DNA of 64,000 nt from Siphonodentalium dalli (GCA_032622095.1 CP136065.1:98219343-98283342); one strand, 5' to 3'; counted from the stretch's first letter, positions 25,201-36,998 are shown. Notes: generated from the sequence alone by a model not told the origin. A program made the numbers and translations.

Positions 25201-25900
25201 ATCGAAGATACATGTACCTGTGGCTCCCATTGTGGGACTTATTTTGATCTTAGACAGAGCCTTTATTTAGCGGTGGCCACTTTGTGAGCTTCAAGCACAT
25301 TTTTATCATTAAAACATTTTGATTTATATACAAAATGTATATTGTTTCAATTAATTTTTTTTTAGATTGAATTCCTTGCTCAATATAACAAAACCAAATT
25401 TATTTTATTTTTAATTAAAATTTTTGAATAACACCATTATAACACCCGCCAGGGTACCCCGACTGAACACAACAAACCCCGACTGAACACACCAAATTTG
25501 GTTGAACTCGATCCAGGGCCCCAGGGGGCTGGCAGAGAGAAAAATCCGGACAGATCCTACTTGTTTATATAGATGACAAGCAGTCATTTTTCTATACCAG
25601 ACTTGGAAACCTTAGGTCTTGTGAGAGATCATCTGAGTTGACAGAGATGCAAATAATTCACTGATCAATTAGCTTGATGCACGTTGACCAGGGAAATTTC
25701 CAGAGCTGTTTCGATACCTGTTACAGGTATGGGCACAGGGATGGATCCAGGGATTTTTTGGGGACACCTGTTTTGGGACCATGATATGCCGAAGGCATAT
25801 CCCGAGGGCCGTAGACTTGAGAAGGGGGTAGGTACGGGAGGGGGTCGCCCCCTCCCTTAGGTGCAGCATTAAATATCCCGCATTAGAAAATGCACTGGCT
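22284..25900. other. interior of the 16.8-kb element, no gene recognised
   Basis: AT-rich DNA with only short frames. It contains half-copies of the CCAATGCATTCTC hairpin (22505-22527; 23593-23645), a segment near 23745-23800 that is the reverse complement of the AATTTTTTATTACCCCCC region at 30450-30470 and 30860-30890, and poly-A runs near 25070. The stretch 24047-24180 and the segment near 25560-25665 resemble 26920-27050 and 27330-27440, which points to an old internal duplication. Confidence 0.4.
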
Positions 25901-26039
25901 TACAATGTCAAGATAAAGGCCAATGTATTATCTTATATATGCGATGCTCCTTAGCAGAGGCGGACTGGGCCAAGAAACCGGCCCGGGAAATTAATATAAT
26001 ACCGGCCCATCTGTTTGGGGGGAGGGGGCGTCCACAGTC

Positions 26040-26190
26040 CACCTTGGAAAATTCCAACTGCACCCCCCCCCCCCTTGAATCAGAATCAGACCAAATACAT
26101 ATTTTTGCATAATTCCATTTGCACCCCCCCCCCCCCCTTGAATCAGATGCAGACCAAATACATGTTTTTGCATAATTCCATTTGCACCTC
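26040..26190. repeat. duplicated ~70-bp unit with poly-C tracts
   Basis: Two tandem units read AATTCCA(A/T)(C/T)TGCACCCCCC..., CTTGAATCAGA, CAGACCAAATACAT, then TTTTTGCATAATTCCA. A third starts and stops. The two poly-C runs have different lengths. Short frames here on both strands are by-products. Confidence 0.75.
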
Positions 26191-26609
26191 TGGTCTAATA
26201 TCATAATATATATTCATAAACCATGGTTCTATATATTCCCGGTATGAGACCATTCAGATATTTTTACCTGAAAAATTGCATAAAATCTAACATCTAGCGG
26301 TCTAACTCAAATGCACACGGCTACGGACAAGAGACCAGGACACACCGGGCTGTTCATGGTTGTTCGGCCCGGGGTGAGAACATTTTGAAAACTATACAAG
26401 AAAATCTCGAATCCGATAAACTAGACTGGCATCAACTGAAGCGTTCCTATTTTCTTGTAAATTTCAATTGGGGGAGGGGTGCGTAAGAATTTTTTTGGGA
26501 TTTACAGCTGGGAGTTACCGTTAAAATCTCGAGATTAATGGGGTCTTTACGTGGTGTTATATGATGCCGACAAGTTCATTTAATGTCAAAATTACGATTA
26601 GCCAATTCG

Positions 26610-26780
26610 GCTGGTTAAACAACACATGTGGTGGCCCACGTCCGGAATTTTCCCGGTCTCCCGATCGGCCATGCAGTCCGCCTCTGCCCTCATGAATTTA
26701 TGTGAGAAGAGTACCATCTTATTGGATACACGGCTGGTTAAACAACACATGTGGCGGCCCACGTCGGTTTCATTTGCGGC
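26610..26780. repeat. duplicated ~35-bp phrase
   Basis: CGGCTGGTTAAACAACACAT followed by GTGG(T/C)GGCCCACGTC occurs near 26610 and 26730, about 120 bp apart. No gene is supported between 26191 and 27655. Confidence 0.6.
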
Positions 26781-27655
26781 CCAAGTTGTGGTTGGGCGGC
26801 CCAACCACATATACCCCCCCCCCCAAACCGTAAAAAAAAACCCCTCGGATTCTCGCTTGATAGAAAATCACTTGGAATCAGAATTATCTACATGTATATA
26901 TTCAAACTTAGATCATTGTACAGGATACACACAATTCCATAATTTATAACAATTTCCTGATTAGTTTGTTAACCAGCCCATTATCTAGCGTTATGCCTTA
27001 AAACTTTTGATAAGTCTACAGTCTACTGGAGCAACGTCTGTTATAATAAATCGTCACATCAGTGCTATAACTTTGTAACTTCATTTTGGCGGGGAAACAA
27101 GTTATTGCTCTTTAAAAGAAAACGAGGGAGTAAACAGCTGGAGTAAACATAAACAAAAAATATGTGGTTCAATGGACAGCTATTAATAGTTTTCATTGGG
27201 ATAAATACAACAATATGTCATGCTTTGTCAACATTAGGAGAAATGTTGTCTGAAAACTTCAACCTTCATTTTCTCCGAAAGTTGAAAATGTGGGTTACGA
27301 CATAGTCGACACTATAGCACTGATGCGACAAAATGTCAAACAGTCACTATGCCAGACTTGGATATTTTAGGTGTTGTGAGAGTAATAGATCAATCATATG
27401 AGTTGATAGACATGCAAATAATTCACTGAACAGTGTGATGACAGTTATATTCTTATTCTAGCCATTGATAGTCACATTAATGTTTGAGAAGTTGCTCAAT
27501 CTTTTTCCATACACACAATGATCTAGGCTTTAGTTACGTTAAGTCAATTTTGTTTATTTCAGTTTTACATTTCTCGAAAGGTGTCGGGAAGAAATCATTC
27601 CACCCCACCGTCCCATATGCATTGAACATGCCATAGCTCCCAGTAACATAAATAG

Positions 27656-27804
27656 AGGATCTCACATGAGTTTCTATTTTATACGGAATTTATCAACCGA
27701 GTTCACTAAATTCGATTTGAGCAGAGGTTTACCGAGGCTCAAATAGAATTTAGTGGACGAGGTTGATAAATTACGTATAAAATAGGACGAGTGTGAGATA
27801 CCTT
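27656..27804. repeat. ~150-bp fold-back element
   Basis: Arms of ~65 bp: the left holds TATTTTATACGGAATTTATC, the right holds GATAAATTACGTATAAAATA, and the outer ends are GGATCTCACA / TGTGAGATACC. It has an imperfect stem and a short loop, and its sequence is unrelated to the other hairpins here. Confidence 0.75.
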
Positions 27805-28035
27805 TTATCACATGATCAAATAAACGCGAAATATTCATCGAAAACAACAATCATAAACTGCAGCGATCGCAAATCATTTGAAGAACGGCGTGATGTCATC
27901 GCACGCGCTGATGCAAAACGTGTGTCTTACCGATAATTATGAAACAGCTTTTATGGGCAAATTATGGGATAAATATGGCATTTTTTGCTGTTATAAATTC
28001 TTATAATATATTTCAAACTGTTACAAATGTAAAAT

Positions 28036-30370
28036 GAAAGTGTCAATGACACTGTAGCTCAACTTGAAAGGGAATAATTTCATGTGTTACAGTCAATGGA
28101 GTGAATTAGGAATGTGGAAAGTTGAATTTAAAGGTCTAGTTATAAAAAGAGTAAAATCCAAGATGGCCGCTGGACACTGGCAGCCATGTCTTTTTTGCCG
28201 AATGACTCGTTCCCATCTACATGTCATTGTCAACAGCTATGACAAATTTTATAATGATCTGACCAAAGGTATGACCTGTAGCCTGTGCTAAAGGAAATTG
28301 TTGATGAATCACACACGCACACACACATGGACCACAAAGCCTGGCAATAGCTCAAACTTTACATAGTAAAATAGTAAAGTTGAGATAAATGAAAGTGTCA
28401 ATGACACTGTAGCTCAACTTGGAAAGGGAATAATTTAATATATTACAGTCAATGGAGCGATTAGGAATGTGGAAAGTTGAATGTCTAATACTAGTTTATA
28501 GACATGAAGAGAAAAGTAAAATCCAAGATGGCTGCTGGCGGCCATGTTTTCGGCCGAATGACCCCAAAATGAGTCGTTCCCATCTACATGTCATCGTTAA
28601 CATCAATGACAAATTTTATGACGATCAGACTAAAGGTACGACCTGTAGCCCATGCTAAAGAATTTAGTCATACAAAGAGTAAAATCCAAGATGGCTGCTG
28701 GCGGCCATGTTTTTTGGCCGATTGACCCCAAAATGACTCGTTCCAATCTACATGTCATTGTTAACATCCATGACAAATTTTATGATGATCAGACTAAAGG
28801 TACGACCTGCAGCCCGTGATAAAGAATTTAGTCATACAAAGAGTAAAATCTAAGATGGCTGCTGGCAGCCATGTTTTTTGGCCGAATGACCCCAAAATTA
28901 CTCGTTCCCATCTACATGTAAATATTATCATCCATGACAAATTTCATGATGATCAGACAATCAGTACGACCTGTGGCCCGTGCTAATGGATTAAATTTTG
29001 AAATCCAAGATGGCCGCTGGCGGCCATGTTTTTTGTCCGAATGACCCCAAAATGACTCGTTCCCATCTACATTCCAATATCAACAGCCATGACAAATTTT
29101 ATAATGATCAGACTAAAGGTACGACCTGTAGCCCGTGCTAAAGGATTTAGTCATACAAAGAGTAAAATCCAAGATGGCTGCTGACGGCCATGTTTTTTGG
29201 CCGAATGACCCCAAAATGACTCGTTCCCATCTACATGTCATTATTAACATTCTTGACAAATTTTATGATGATCAGACTAAAAGTAGGACCTGTAGCCCGT
29301 GCTAAAGGATTTAGTCATGCAAAGAGTAAAATCCAAGACGGCTGCTGGCGGCCATGTTTTTTGGCCGATTGACCCCAAACTGACTCGTTCCAATCTACAT
29401 GTCATTGTTAACATCCATGACAAATTTGATGATGATCAGACTAAAGGTACGACCTGTAGCCCGTGCTAAAGAATTTAGTCATACAAAGAGTAAAATCCAA
29501 GATGGCTGCTGGCGGCCATGTTTTTGGGCCAAATGACCCCAAAATTACTCGTTCCCATCTACATGTCAATATTAACATCCATGACAAATTTCATGACGAT
29601 CAGACGAACAGTGCGACCTGTGGCCCGTGCTAATGGATTGAATTTTGAAAACAAAGATGGCCACTGGCGGCCATGTTTTTTGTCCGAATGACCCCAAAAT
29701 GACTCGTTCCCATCTACATTCCAATTTCAACAGCCATGATAAATTTCATGATTATCAGACTAAAGGTACGACCTGTAGCCCGTGCTAAAGGATTTAGTCA
29801 TACAAAGAGTAAAATCCAAGATGGCTGCTGGCGGCCATGTTTTTTGCCCGAATAACCCAAAAATGACTCGTTCCCATCTACATGTCATTGTTAACATCCA
29901 TGACAAATTTTATGACGATCTGACTAAAGGTACGACCTGTAGCCCGTGCTAAAGGATTTAGTCATGCAAAGAGTAAAATCGAAGATGGCTGCTGGCGGCC
30001 ATGTTTTTTGGCCGAATGACCCCAAAATTACTCGTTCCCATCTACATGTCAATATTAACATTCATGACAAATTTCATGACTATCAGACGAACAGTACGGC
30101 CTGTAGCCCGTGCTAATGGATTGAACTTTGAAATCTAAGATGGCCGCTGGCGGCCATGTTTTTTTTCCGTATGACCCCAAAATGAATCATTCCGGTACAA
30201 ATGTTGATGTCAACAGCTATGACAAATTTCATAATGATCCGATCAAAGGTACGACCTGTAGCCTCTATTGTTGACGCGTTACGTACACACGCACACACGG
30301 ACGACGGACGACAAAGCCATGGCAATAGCTCAAACTTTACAAAGTAAAGTTGAGCTAATAAGGGCACAAA
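28036..30370. repeat. tandem array, ~163-bp monomer, about 12 copies
   Basis: Each monomer has AAATCCAAGATGGC(T/C)GCTGG, then CGGCCATGTTTTTTGGCCGA, ATGACCCCAAAATGACTCGT, TCCCATCTACATGTCA and ACGACCTGTAGCCCGTGCTA. Starts lie near 28150, 28520, 28683, 28847, 29000, 29165, 29329, 29493, 29650, 29812, 29978 and 30135. Most are joined by TTTAGTCATACAAAGAGTAA. Three (near 29000, 29650, 30135) are joined by a TGGATT(A/G)AA(T/C)TTTGAAA version, giving a higher-order period of 3-4 monomers. The array is bounded by AGCTCAAACTTTAC / GTAAAGTTGAG sequences. No protein is encoded. Confidence 0.9.
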
Positions 30371-30482
30371 AGGTCTTCAGTAAAAAATTTGCATGAGGTT
30401 GTAAATAACATGTTTTTTGCCTCTCGGCCACCAACCCACCTCGGCATACCTTCCTGCAAATTTTTTATTACCCCCCACTCAT

Positions 30483-31235
30483 AGTGGATACTAGTATTAA
30501 TGCAGCCCGTGGCAACATGCATTTGCCATTCAGAACATTTTTAGCTCAATTAACTTTTGTAAGTTTGAGCTATTGCCATGGGTGCGTGTGTGCGTCAACA
30601 ATTTTCTTTGGTGCTGGCTACAGCTCGTACCTTTGGTCTCAAATTTGTCATGAATGTTCACTTTGACATGTAGATGGGAACGAGTCATTTTGGGGTCATT
30701 CGGCCAAAAAACATGGCCACTGGCGGCCATCTTGGATTTCAAAATTAAATCCATTGGTGCGGTCTACATGTCGTAACATTGACATTTACTAGTAGATGGG
30801 AACGAGTCAATTTGGGGTAATTCAGCAAAAAAAACACCCACCCACCTCGGCATACCTTCCTGCAAATTTTTTATTACCCCCCCCCCCCAGACTAGCTGGC
30901 ATCCATACTCTATGGAATGCAACAAAATCAACATCCATTACATACATTTACACTCAACTGAGTCAACTGGCAGATTAACAGAGCTTTAAGGCTTTAATAA
31001 GTGCCTATTTCCAACTTTATTCTTGTAGCTTGTTGCATCTACACAAAAATGTGAGGCTCCCCATGGGAAACTTCCATATATAAGAGAATGCACTGGCATA
31101 GGATCTTTAATGCTGCTCCAGTGCAGTCCCCATCATGAAAGGATTAATAAAGGGACACAGGGCACTCGTACTCGTAGTGGATACTAGTAATGCAGCCCGT
31201 GGCAACATGCATTTGCCATTCAGAACATTTTACTA
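30483..31235. repeat. inverted partial array units flanked by a direct repeat
   Basis: Near 30538-30750 and 30795-30830 pieces of the 163-bp array appear in reverse orientation (for example GGGAACGAGTCATTTTGGGG). A ~60-bp phrase, GTGGATACTAGTA...GCAGCCCGTGGCAACATGC, occurs at 30483-30540 and again at 31175-31235. This suggests the segment between was inserted or duplicated. Confidence 0.65.
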
Positions 31236-31670
31236 GGTTTTTATTATATCCAACGTATGCTAATGCCTAATAATTAGAATTGTTTTTATTCAGCCCGTGA
31301 TTCCACGTGCTGTCAGTGTCAACAAAAGCATGTGACCCACTAATGCCACTAATAGGCAATATTGTATCTCACGTGACTTTGTTATTGAAATCAAGCTTTC
31401 CGATTGGTTGGCTACTCGACTCTATTAGTCGTAATTGTATACTACGCCTTCAAGTCTCTCCCATCGTGCACTATGCATATGTAGTTTTGCCTACTAAAAA
31501 TAGTAACGAACACTACATCAAACTTTGTTCTAAAACTACTTGTTATTTCGCCGCTGATCCAAATTAAAGCTTCAGTAAGGCCAACATCAATTGTCTGAAC
31601 TTAGTAAAAGTTGAAAATAGTAGTTTCCTACTGCTAAATCAAAATATTTGTTCGATACAATATAATAATT

Positions 31671-31802
31671 AGAGCATGACTTGTCGTGAAATACGCCGAT
31701 ATAGTGCATAGTGCGGTTGTGTAGTTCACTCCGCTTCGCGTCGTGAACTACACAACCTCACTATGCACTATATCGGCGTATTTCACTCCAAGCCATGCTC
31801 TA
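31671..31802. repeat. ~130-bp fold-back element with near-perfect arms
   Basis: Arms of about 55 bp: GTGAAATACGCCGATATAGT on the left, and on the right its complement, with a 13-bp loop (TCCGCTTCGCGTC). Outer ends read AGAGCATGACTT / AAGCCATGCTCT. The near-perfect pairing suggests a young or conserved palindrome. Confidence 0.85.
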
Positions 31803-32880
31803 TTTATTAACTATTGTCGTATTGACAACGGAAGTAGGTCGAAACAAATTAAATGTTTACACAATAAGACAAATTTAACTTTTGTGGGGGTCTGGGAGTT
31901 GAAAAATCAATAATTTGTTAATATTTTACAGTGCTTACACTGCTTAGTTTGGGTGTATTTTATTCTGTTTTTTTTATTGGCAGCAGCCGATCTGCAAGTG
32001 CAAGTGCAATTTGACATATTTTGAATTTTTGTTGACCTACTTTCCTCCGCCAGGCTCCGATGCGTTTCCACTGTGACTGTCCATCAGAACAAATGAATTA
32101 AATCGGAAATTACGGCCAGAACACGCCACAAATTGCATCTGTGGCTTTTGCCACGACGATAAACAACCACTGACCCGTTACTCAACTTACTGGCTACTGC
32201 CTGAATGACAGTACAGTGTTGTCTGTTGAGTGATCGAGACTCGATTGAGAGTGAGAAAGTTTTGAAATTGGGTCAATAATTAATACTCACCGATATTCAC
32301 ACATCCGTCAACTAAACTGCACAGCTGTTCCGGGTGGAAATATAGGTCAACATGGTCGTTTATTCGAATGCTGCGTTCAAAACTTGGAAGTTTCCCAAAT
32401 CATAAAATCCAAACACTCAACAGCGCGCGATGACGAAATAATGTGACGTCAAGAGCGCGTCATTGCACGTGCAACTCGCACGAGCTGTTTCAGTGTTTAG
32501 ATTCTATATAGCACATTAGCAGGTGCGTTTTGTCCCTGGCTTGGCGCAATTAATTTCGATATTCGCTGGGTATTGCAAACGTTGATATTGTCTTGAAGGG
32601 GGTGGCTAAAACGATTTATAATATGTCTGATTCATTTGGTTTCATTGTACAAAATAAAATAAATGAACTATCGGTGGTGGAGATCGATATACAGTCAACA
32701 GCGTGGATTGGGGGGGGGGGGGGCTAGCTGAAATGTACCAATTGGAAAATTCCAACCTATAACCTATAAGTATAATGTGGAAGGGTATTAAAGGGATATT
32801 TGACTTTGAAAAAAAAAATCTCAAACTTTGGGAGTGGGGAGGGGGGGGGGGGGGGGTGATCTGGTTCAGAGGTATATATG
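31803..32880. other. no gene recognised; poly-G runs
   Basis: Mixed-composition DNA with G-runs near 32709 and 32838. A CRE-like TGACGTCA-type sequence is not resolved. No coding feature is supported. Confidence 0.4.
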
Positions 32881-33726
32881 GGAGGCCATTTTCACATTTA
32901 TTATTTATTTACACTTATGTGTAAATATTTATGCTTTTAAAGTGTAAATAATTTTTGTGCTTAAGCGCAAATAAAAATCGCTTGAGCACAAATAAACATC
33001 ACTTATATAAGCACAAATAAACATCGCTTAAGCGCAAATAAAAATTAATATTCATTTATCCCCCCCCCCCTGAATTAATATTTAATAGCACGTACAGGCC
33101 TTTAGAAATACATCACTAAAGTTTATATAAGACCACTATATGAGAGAAACAGCCCCCCAGTAACCCCAAGATCCACAGTAACCCCTAATTCCCTATTTAT
33201 GGCCATGGAAATGGTATAGATCTGTGCAGGATATATCTCTTTTATAAAATATACTAGATCTCTGGGATGGAGACACAAATTCTTGGGGACAGGGATGCTG
33301 ATAATATGAAAATAGGGGTTTTTCCCCTATTTCAAGTCAATAAGTACACCATATGAGCGAAGCAAACCCACAGTAACCCCTAATTCCCTATTATGGCCAT
33401 AGAAATGGTATATATCTGTGCAGGAGATGTCCCTTTAATAAAATATACTAGAACTCTGTGAGTGAGGCAACAATTCTTGGGACACCAGGGACAGAGATGC
33501 TGATATGCATATGGATATTTTTTTTTCTTCAACTTTCTAGTCTGTATGGGGCTACTACTATGGGCCCATGATAATATACTATGAGATGGCCTCAATTATT
33601 CACAATCAGAGGGATGTAAGGGAGTGTTAGGTATTTGCGCTTAAGCGCAAATAAATTGATACACACATATTTGCGCTTAATCGCAAATGATTTACGCTTA
33701 ACCCTTTACCAACAGAACAGCCCTGT

Positions 33727-33793
33727 GCCAATGCATTCTCTTATATGTGAGTCGACCATAGGTCGCCTCGCATATATAAGAGAATGCATTGGC
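33727..33793. repeat. short hairpin element GCCAATGCATTCTC, copy 1
   Basis: 67 bp. GCCAATGCATTCTCTTATAT pairs with the complementary right arm ending GAATGCATTGGC across a short loop containing GTCGACC. The same arms recur at 33908-33962, 35457-35506 and 35534-35612, with half-sites at 22505, 23593, 25893-25950 and 31074-31102. All lie inside the 16.8-kb element. Confidence 0.85.
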
Positions 33794-33907
33794 TTAACAC
33801 ATATTTTAAATGATAAAATTGTCAAAGAATGCAGAAAAATATTATAAAAAATGTAAGAAAAAATTATAAGAATGTAAGAAAAAATGGTAAAAAAATAATT
33901 TTTTTAG

Positions 33908-33962
33908 GCCAATGTATTCTCTTATATATGGTCGACTCGCATATATAAGAGAATGCATTGGC
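33908..33962. repeat. short hairpin element, copy 2
   Basis: 55 bp with the same arms as 33727-33793 and a shorter loop (GGTCGACTCG). Confidence 0.85.
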
Positions 33963-34225
33963 ACAGGGCATAACTGTAACAATCACAATGTGGTCAATGA
34001 ACCGGTTCCAATGATATCCATATTTGTATGGTGTTATTGAGACAGACCGAAGATATTTTAGGCTGTTGAAGCTTTATTTGGGCATTTTTGGCCGTTTTGT
34101 TGGGTAAAGGGTTAAGCCCAAATATTTGCGCTTAAGCGCAACTAAATAATAAATGTGAAAATGGCCTCTCATATATTTGGGCTTAAGCAAAATTATTGTA
34201 CTTAAGCGCAATCAATTGCTCTTAA

Positions 34226-34682
34226 AGGTACTCAATCCGATAAAACTCCTCTCAATTACTATTTCAATGGCTTCGGGGGTCAAAAATATTTGATTCGAGT
34301 CGAGGAAGTCACCCATCAAAGCTCAGATTTGTTAGATATCGATTTTAGAAATCTATTTCTGGCCCAGAACTCAGTCAAAATTGCGTGATTATTACCACTT
34401 GATTTTAGAGTTATCCATCCTTGTCTGTTTGAATAGATTTTGGTGTACACATCCCGAGCAGATTACGGCAGTTGAAGGCAATTATTAGTACTCATCTCGA
34501 GTGAATAACAAATTTCAAAAATCAATATCTAATAACTCTGAGCTTTGTTTGATGGGTTCCTCGACTCGAATCAGATATTTTTTACCCCCAAAGCCAAAGA
34601 AATAGTAATATAGGACCCTCTGATCGGATTGTTGTTGTTGGAATCTGTTGAGATGGGGACCCTCTGTTCGGATTGAGTACCT
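34226..34682. mobile_element. TTAA-flanked palindromic MITE, copy 2
   Basis: The ends AGGTACTCAATCCGA and TCGGATTGAGTACCT are perfect complements, flanked by TTAA (34222-34225, 34683-34686). The internal arms match copy 1 (21842-22279). Near the right end the phrase AT(A/G)GGACCCTCTG(A/T)TCGGATT occurs twice, a partial duplication. Confidence 0.85.
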
Positions 34683-34959
34683 TTAAGTGCTATTTATTAT
34701 TATATATATGATAATATACTATAAGATGGACTCAATCATTCACAATCAGAGAGAGAAATAAGGGAGTTTTAGATATGTATATGATTTGCGCTTAAGCACA
34801 AATAAATTGATAGACACATATTTGTGCTTAAACACAAATGATTTGTGTTTAAGCGTAAATTATTTGTGCTTAAGCGCAAAGGATTTATGCTTAAGCTCAA
34901 ATATTTGCGCATAAGCGCAAATAAATAATAAATGTGAAAAGGACCTCCGATATTGATGG

Positions 34960-35370
34960 TAGGGTACGTTATGGTTGGATACAGACGTGGCCATGTGGAA
35001 TTGTGGTGGGATTCAGGGACGTGATTATGGGGGTTGTGGTGGGATCCAGGGATGTGGTCAAATCCAGGGACGTGGTCCGGGGTGTCGTGGGATTCACTGA
35101 ACATGGGCATAGGGGATTGTGGTGGGATGTTTCATTGGGATTGTGGTGGGATTCAGGGACGTGACCATGGGGTGTGTTGGGTTTCAAGGGAAGTGGCGAT
35201 GCAGTTGCGGTGGATCCAGTGACACGGCCATGGGGATTGTGGTGGGATCCAGGATGTGGCTATGGGGTGTGGTAGTATTCAGGGGGAGTGGGTCTGCTGG
35301 TATCCATGGATATGGCCATGTGGAGTGGTCGTGGGGTCCAGAGAGGTGGCCATGACGGGTGTGGTGAGAT
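34960..35370. repeat. G-rich minisatellite
   Basis: Irregular tandem copies of a GGGATTGTGGTGGGATCCAG / GGACGTGGCCATGG phrase, spaced roughly 50-65 bp. The open frames on both strands (Gly/Trp-rich or His/Pro-rich) follow from this repeat and are not proposed as genes. The strand is strongly G-biased. Confidence 0.8.
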
Positions 35371-35456
35371 TCGAGTTGAAATTCTTGGTTTGATTTTGAA
35401 CATTAACCCTCCCATGACTGGAACTTTCTGAAATTTTGCGAAAAGCCTGTGCGTGT

Positions 35457-35506
35457 GCCAATGCATTCTATTATATACTTATATATATATAAAAGAATAT
35501 ATTGGC
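35457..35506. repeat. short hairpin element, copy 3
   Basis: 50 bp. The arms are GCCAATGCATTCTATTATAT and its complement ending AATATATTGGC, with a TA-rich loop. Confidence 0.75.
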
Positions 35507-35533
35507 CTAACAATATTTAACTTGACCTTGTAA

Positions 35534-35612
35534 GCCAGTGCATTCTCTCATATATGAGGCTCTCTATGGGAGACTCATAGTATGATACACGTATATAAGA
35601 GCATGCACTGGC
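35534..35612. repeat. short hairpin element, copy 4
   Basis: 79 bp. The arms GCCAGTGCATTCTCTCATAT and TATATAAGAGCATGCACTGGC enclose a second small inverted repeat (GAGGCTCTC / GGGAGACTC). Confidence 0.75.
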
Positions 35613-35759
35613 ACGGGATCTTTGATGCAGCACAAATGCAGCTACCGTCACGAAAGGGTTAAATCGGCCGATCATCATATGTGTATAATACATGCTGCAT
35701 GTTGGACTAGCAAAATTAAGATGACAAAAGTAGGATCCAACATTAGATCTATAAAAGAC

Positions 35760-36605
35760 TATTAACGTTTGTTTTCCAATGTTAAAATAACGTTATATTT
35801 CTAACGTTAAAATAACGTTATATTTCTAACGTTAAATTAACGTTAAATTTCTAACGTTAAAATAACGTTATATTTCTAACGTTAAAATAACGTTAGATTT
35901 CTAACGTTAATATAACGTTAAATTGTTAATGTTAAATTAACGTTCAATTTCTAACGTTAAAATAATGTTCAATTTCTAACGTTAAAATAACGTTAGATTT
36001 CTAACGTTAAAATAACGTTAGATTTCTAACGTTAAAACAACATTAGCTTGATTACGTTAAAATAACGTTAGATTTCTAACATTAAAATAACGTTCAATTC
36101 CAAACTTTAAAATAAGGAAAAATTCCAAATGTTAAAAGAATGTACAAAACTGAAACGCTATATTTTACAGGGTTAATCCAACTTAATATTAAAAAAATTA
36201 TCAATCCAAATGTTTGATTATGAATTATTATGTGTCTATGGGCTCATACCATTACCACCAAATCCAACTTTCGCTTGAATTCAATCTCCTTGTTAGATGC
36301 ATACCAAACAATGGTATGGTGGTAACACAGCACTATAAAACCACAATTTATTTGAAAATAAATATGACATCTGTGTCTTGGCTTTAACTGACAATTTGAT
36401 GTGTAATAGATTTCCAATGTTAACAATGTTTTATATTTCTAATGTTAAAATAACGTTATATTTCTAACGTTAAAATAACGTTAAAATTCTAACGTTAAAA
36501 TAACGTTAAATTTCTAATGTTAAAATAACGTTAAATTTCTAACGTTAATATAACGTTAGTTTTCTAACGTTAAAATAACGTTAAATTCCAAACGTTAAAA
36601 TAATG
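35760..36605. repeat. right AACGTT minisatellite, 25-bp period
   Basis: Units of CTAACGTTAAAATAACGTTA plus TATTT repeat head-to-tail at 35775-36090 and again at 36420-36600, separated by ~300 bp of unrelated AT-rich DNA. Each unit holds two AACGTT palindromes in a fixed phase, unlike the irregular left array. Confidence 0.9.
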
Positions 36606-36998
36606 TACAAAACTGAAAGCTATATTTTACATGGGTGAGGCAACTTAAAATTACCAACATTAATTGTAGCAACATGCATCATACATCCAACAGTTTGCTA
36701 TGAATTGTTATGATCATGTGTTTGGCTTTAATGTTATATATGCATGAGCCCATATATATTGGATGAACCAATGATGATCATTGCAACAACATCCAATTTT
36801 CACTTGAAAAATTCAAACCGCTTGTTATTTGACAATATTTCAGATGAAATAATTGTTCTCATTCTGACATAATCAGCCTGTATATATCTATCTTCAAATG
36901 TAATTCCATGATTATTTTATATGGCCATGTCACATGTGGAACTTTAGATAGAAAATTCAATTTGCTCTATACATTATTGTAGAAACATGTATGGTGTG

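Larger units (their letters stand above)
32882..34950. mobile_element. fold-back cluster with CTTAAGCGCAAAT palindromes
   Basis: The outer sequence GAGGCCATTTTCACATTTAT at 32882 has its complement at about 34150-34170, and a variant at 34926-34950. Between and beside these ends, TTTGCGCTTAAGCGCAAAT-type palindromes recur (32960-33050, 33635-33690, 34125-34140, 34190-34215, 34785-34920). This fits one or two related elements with shared terminal inverted repeats and palindromic subterminal motifs, interrupted by the TTAA MITE at 34226-34682. An AGATCT-containing segment is duplicated at 33140-33300 and 33340-33460. No protein is encoded. Confidence 0.65.

Noticed and set aside
28452-30754. 60-84-codon open frames in the 163-bp array on both strands
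   Set aside because: They follow the repeat period, differ between monomers and show no constraint. They are repeat shadows.
34769-35466. Gly/Trp-rich and His/Pro-rich frames
   Set aside because: They are low-complexity translations of the G-rich minisatellite, open in several frames at once.
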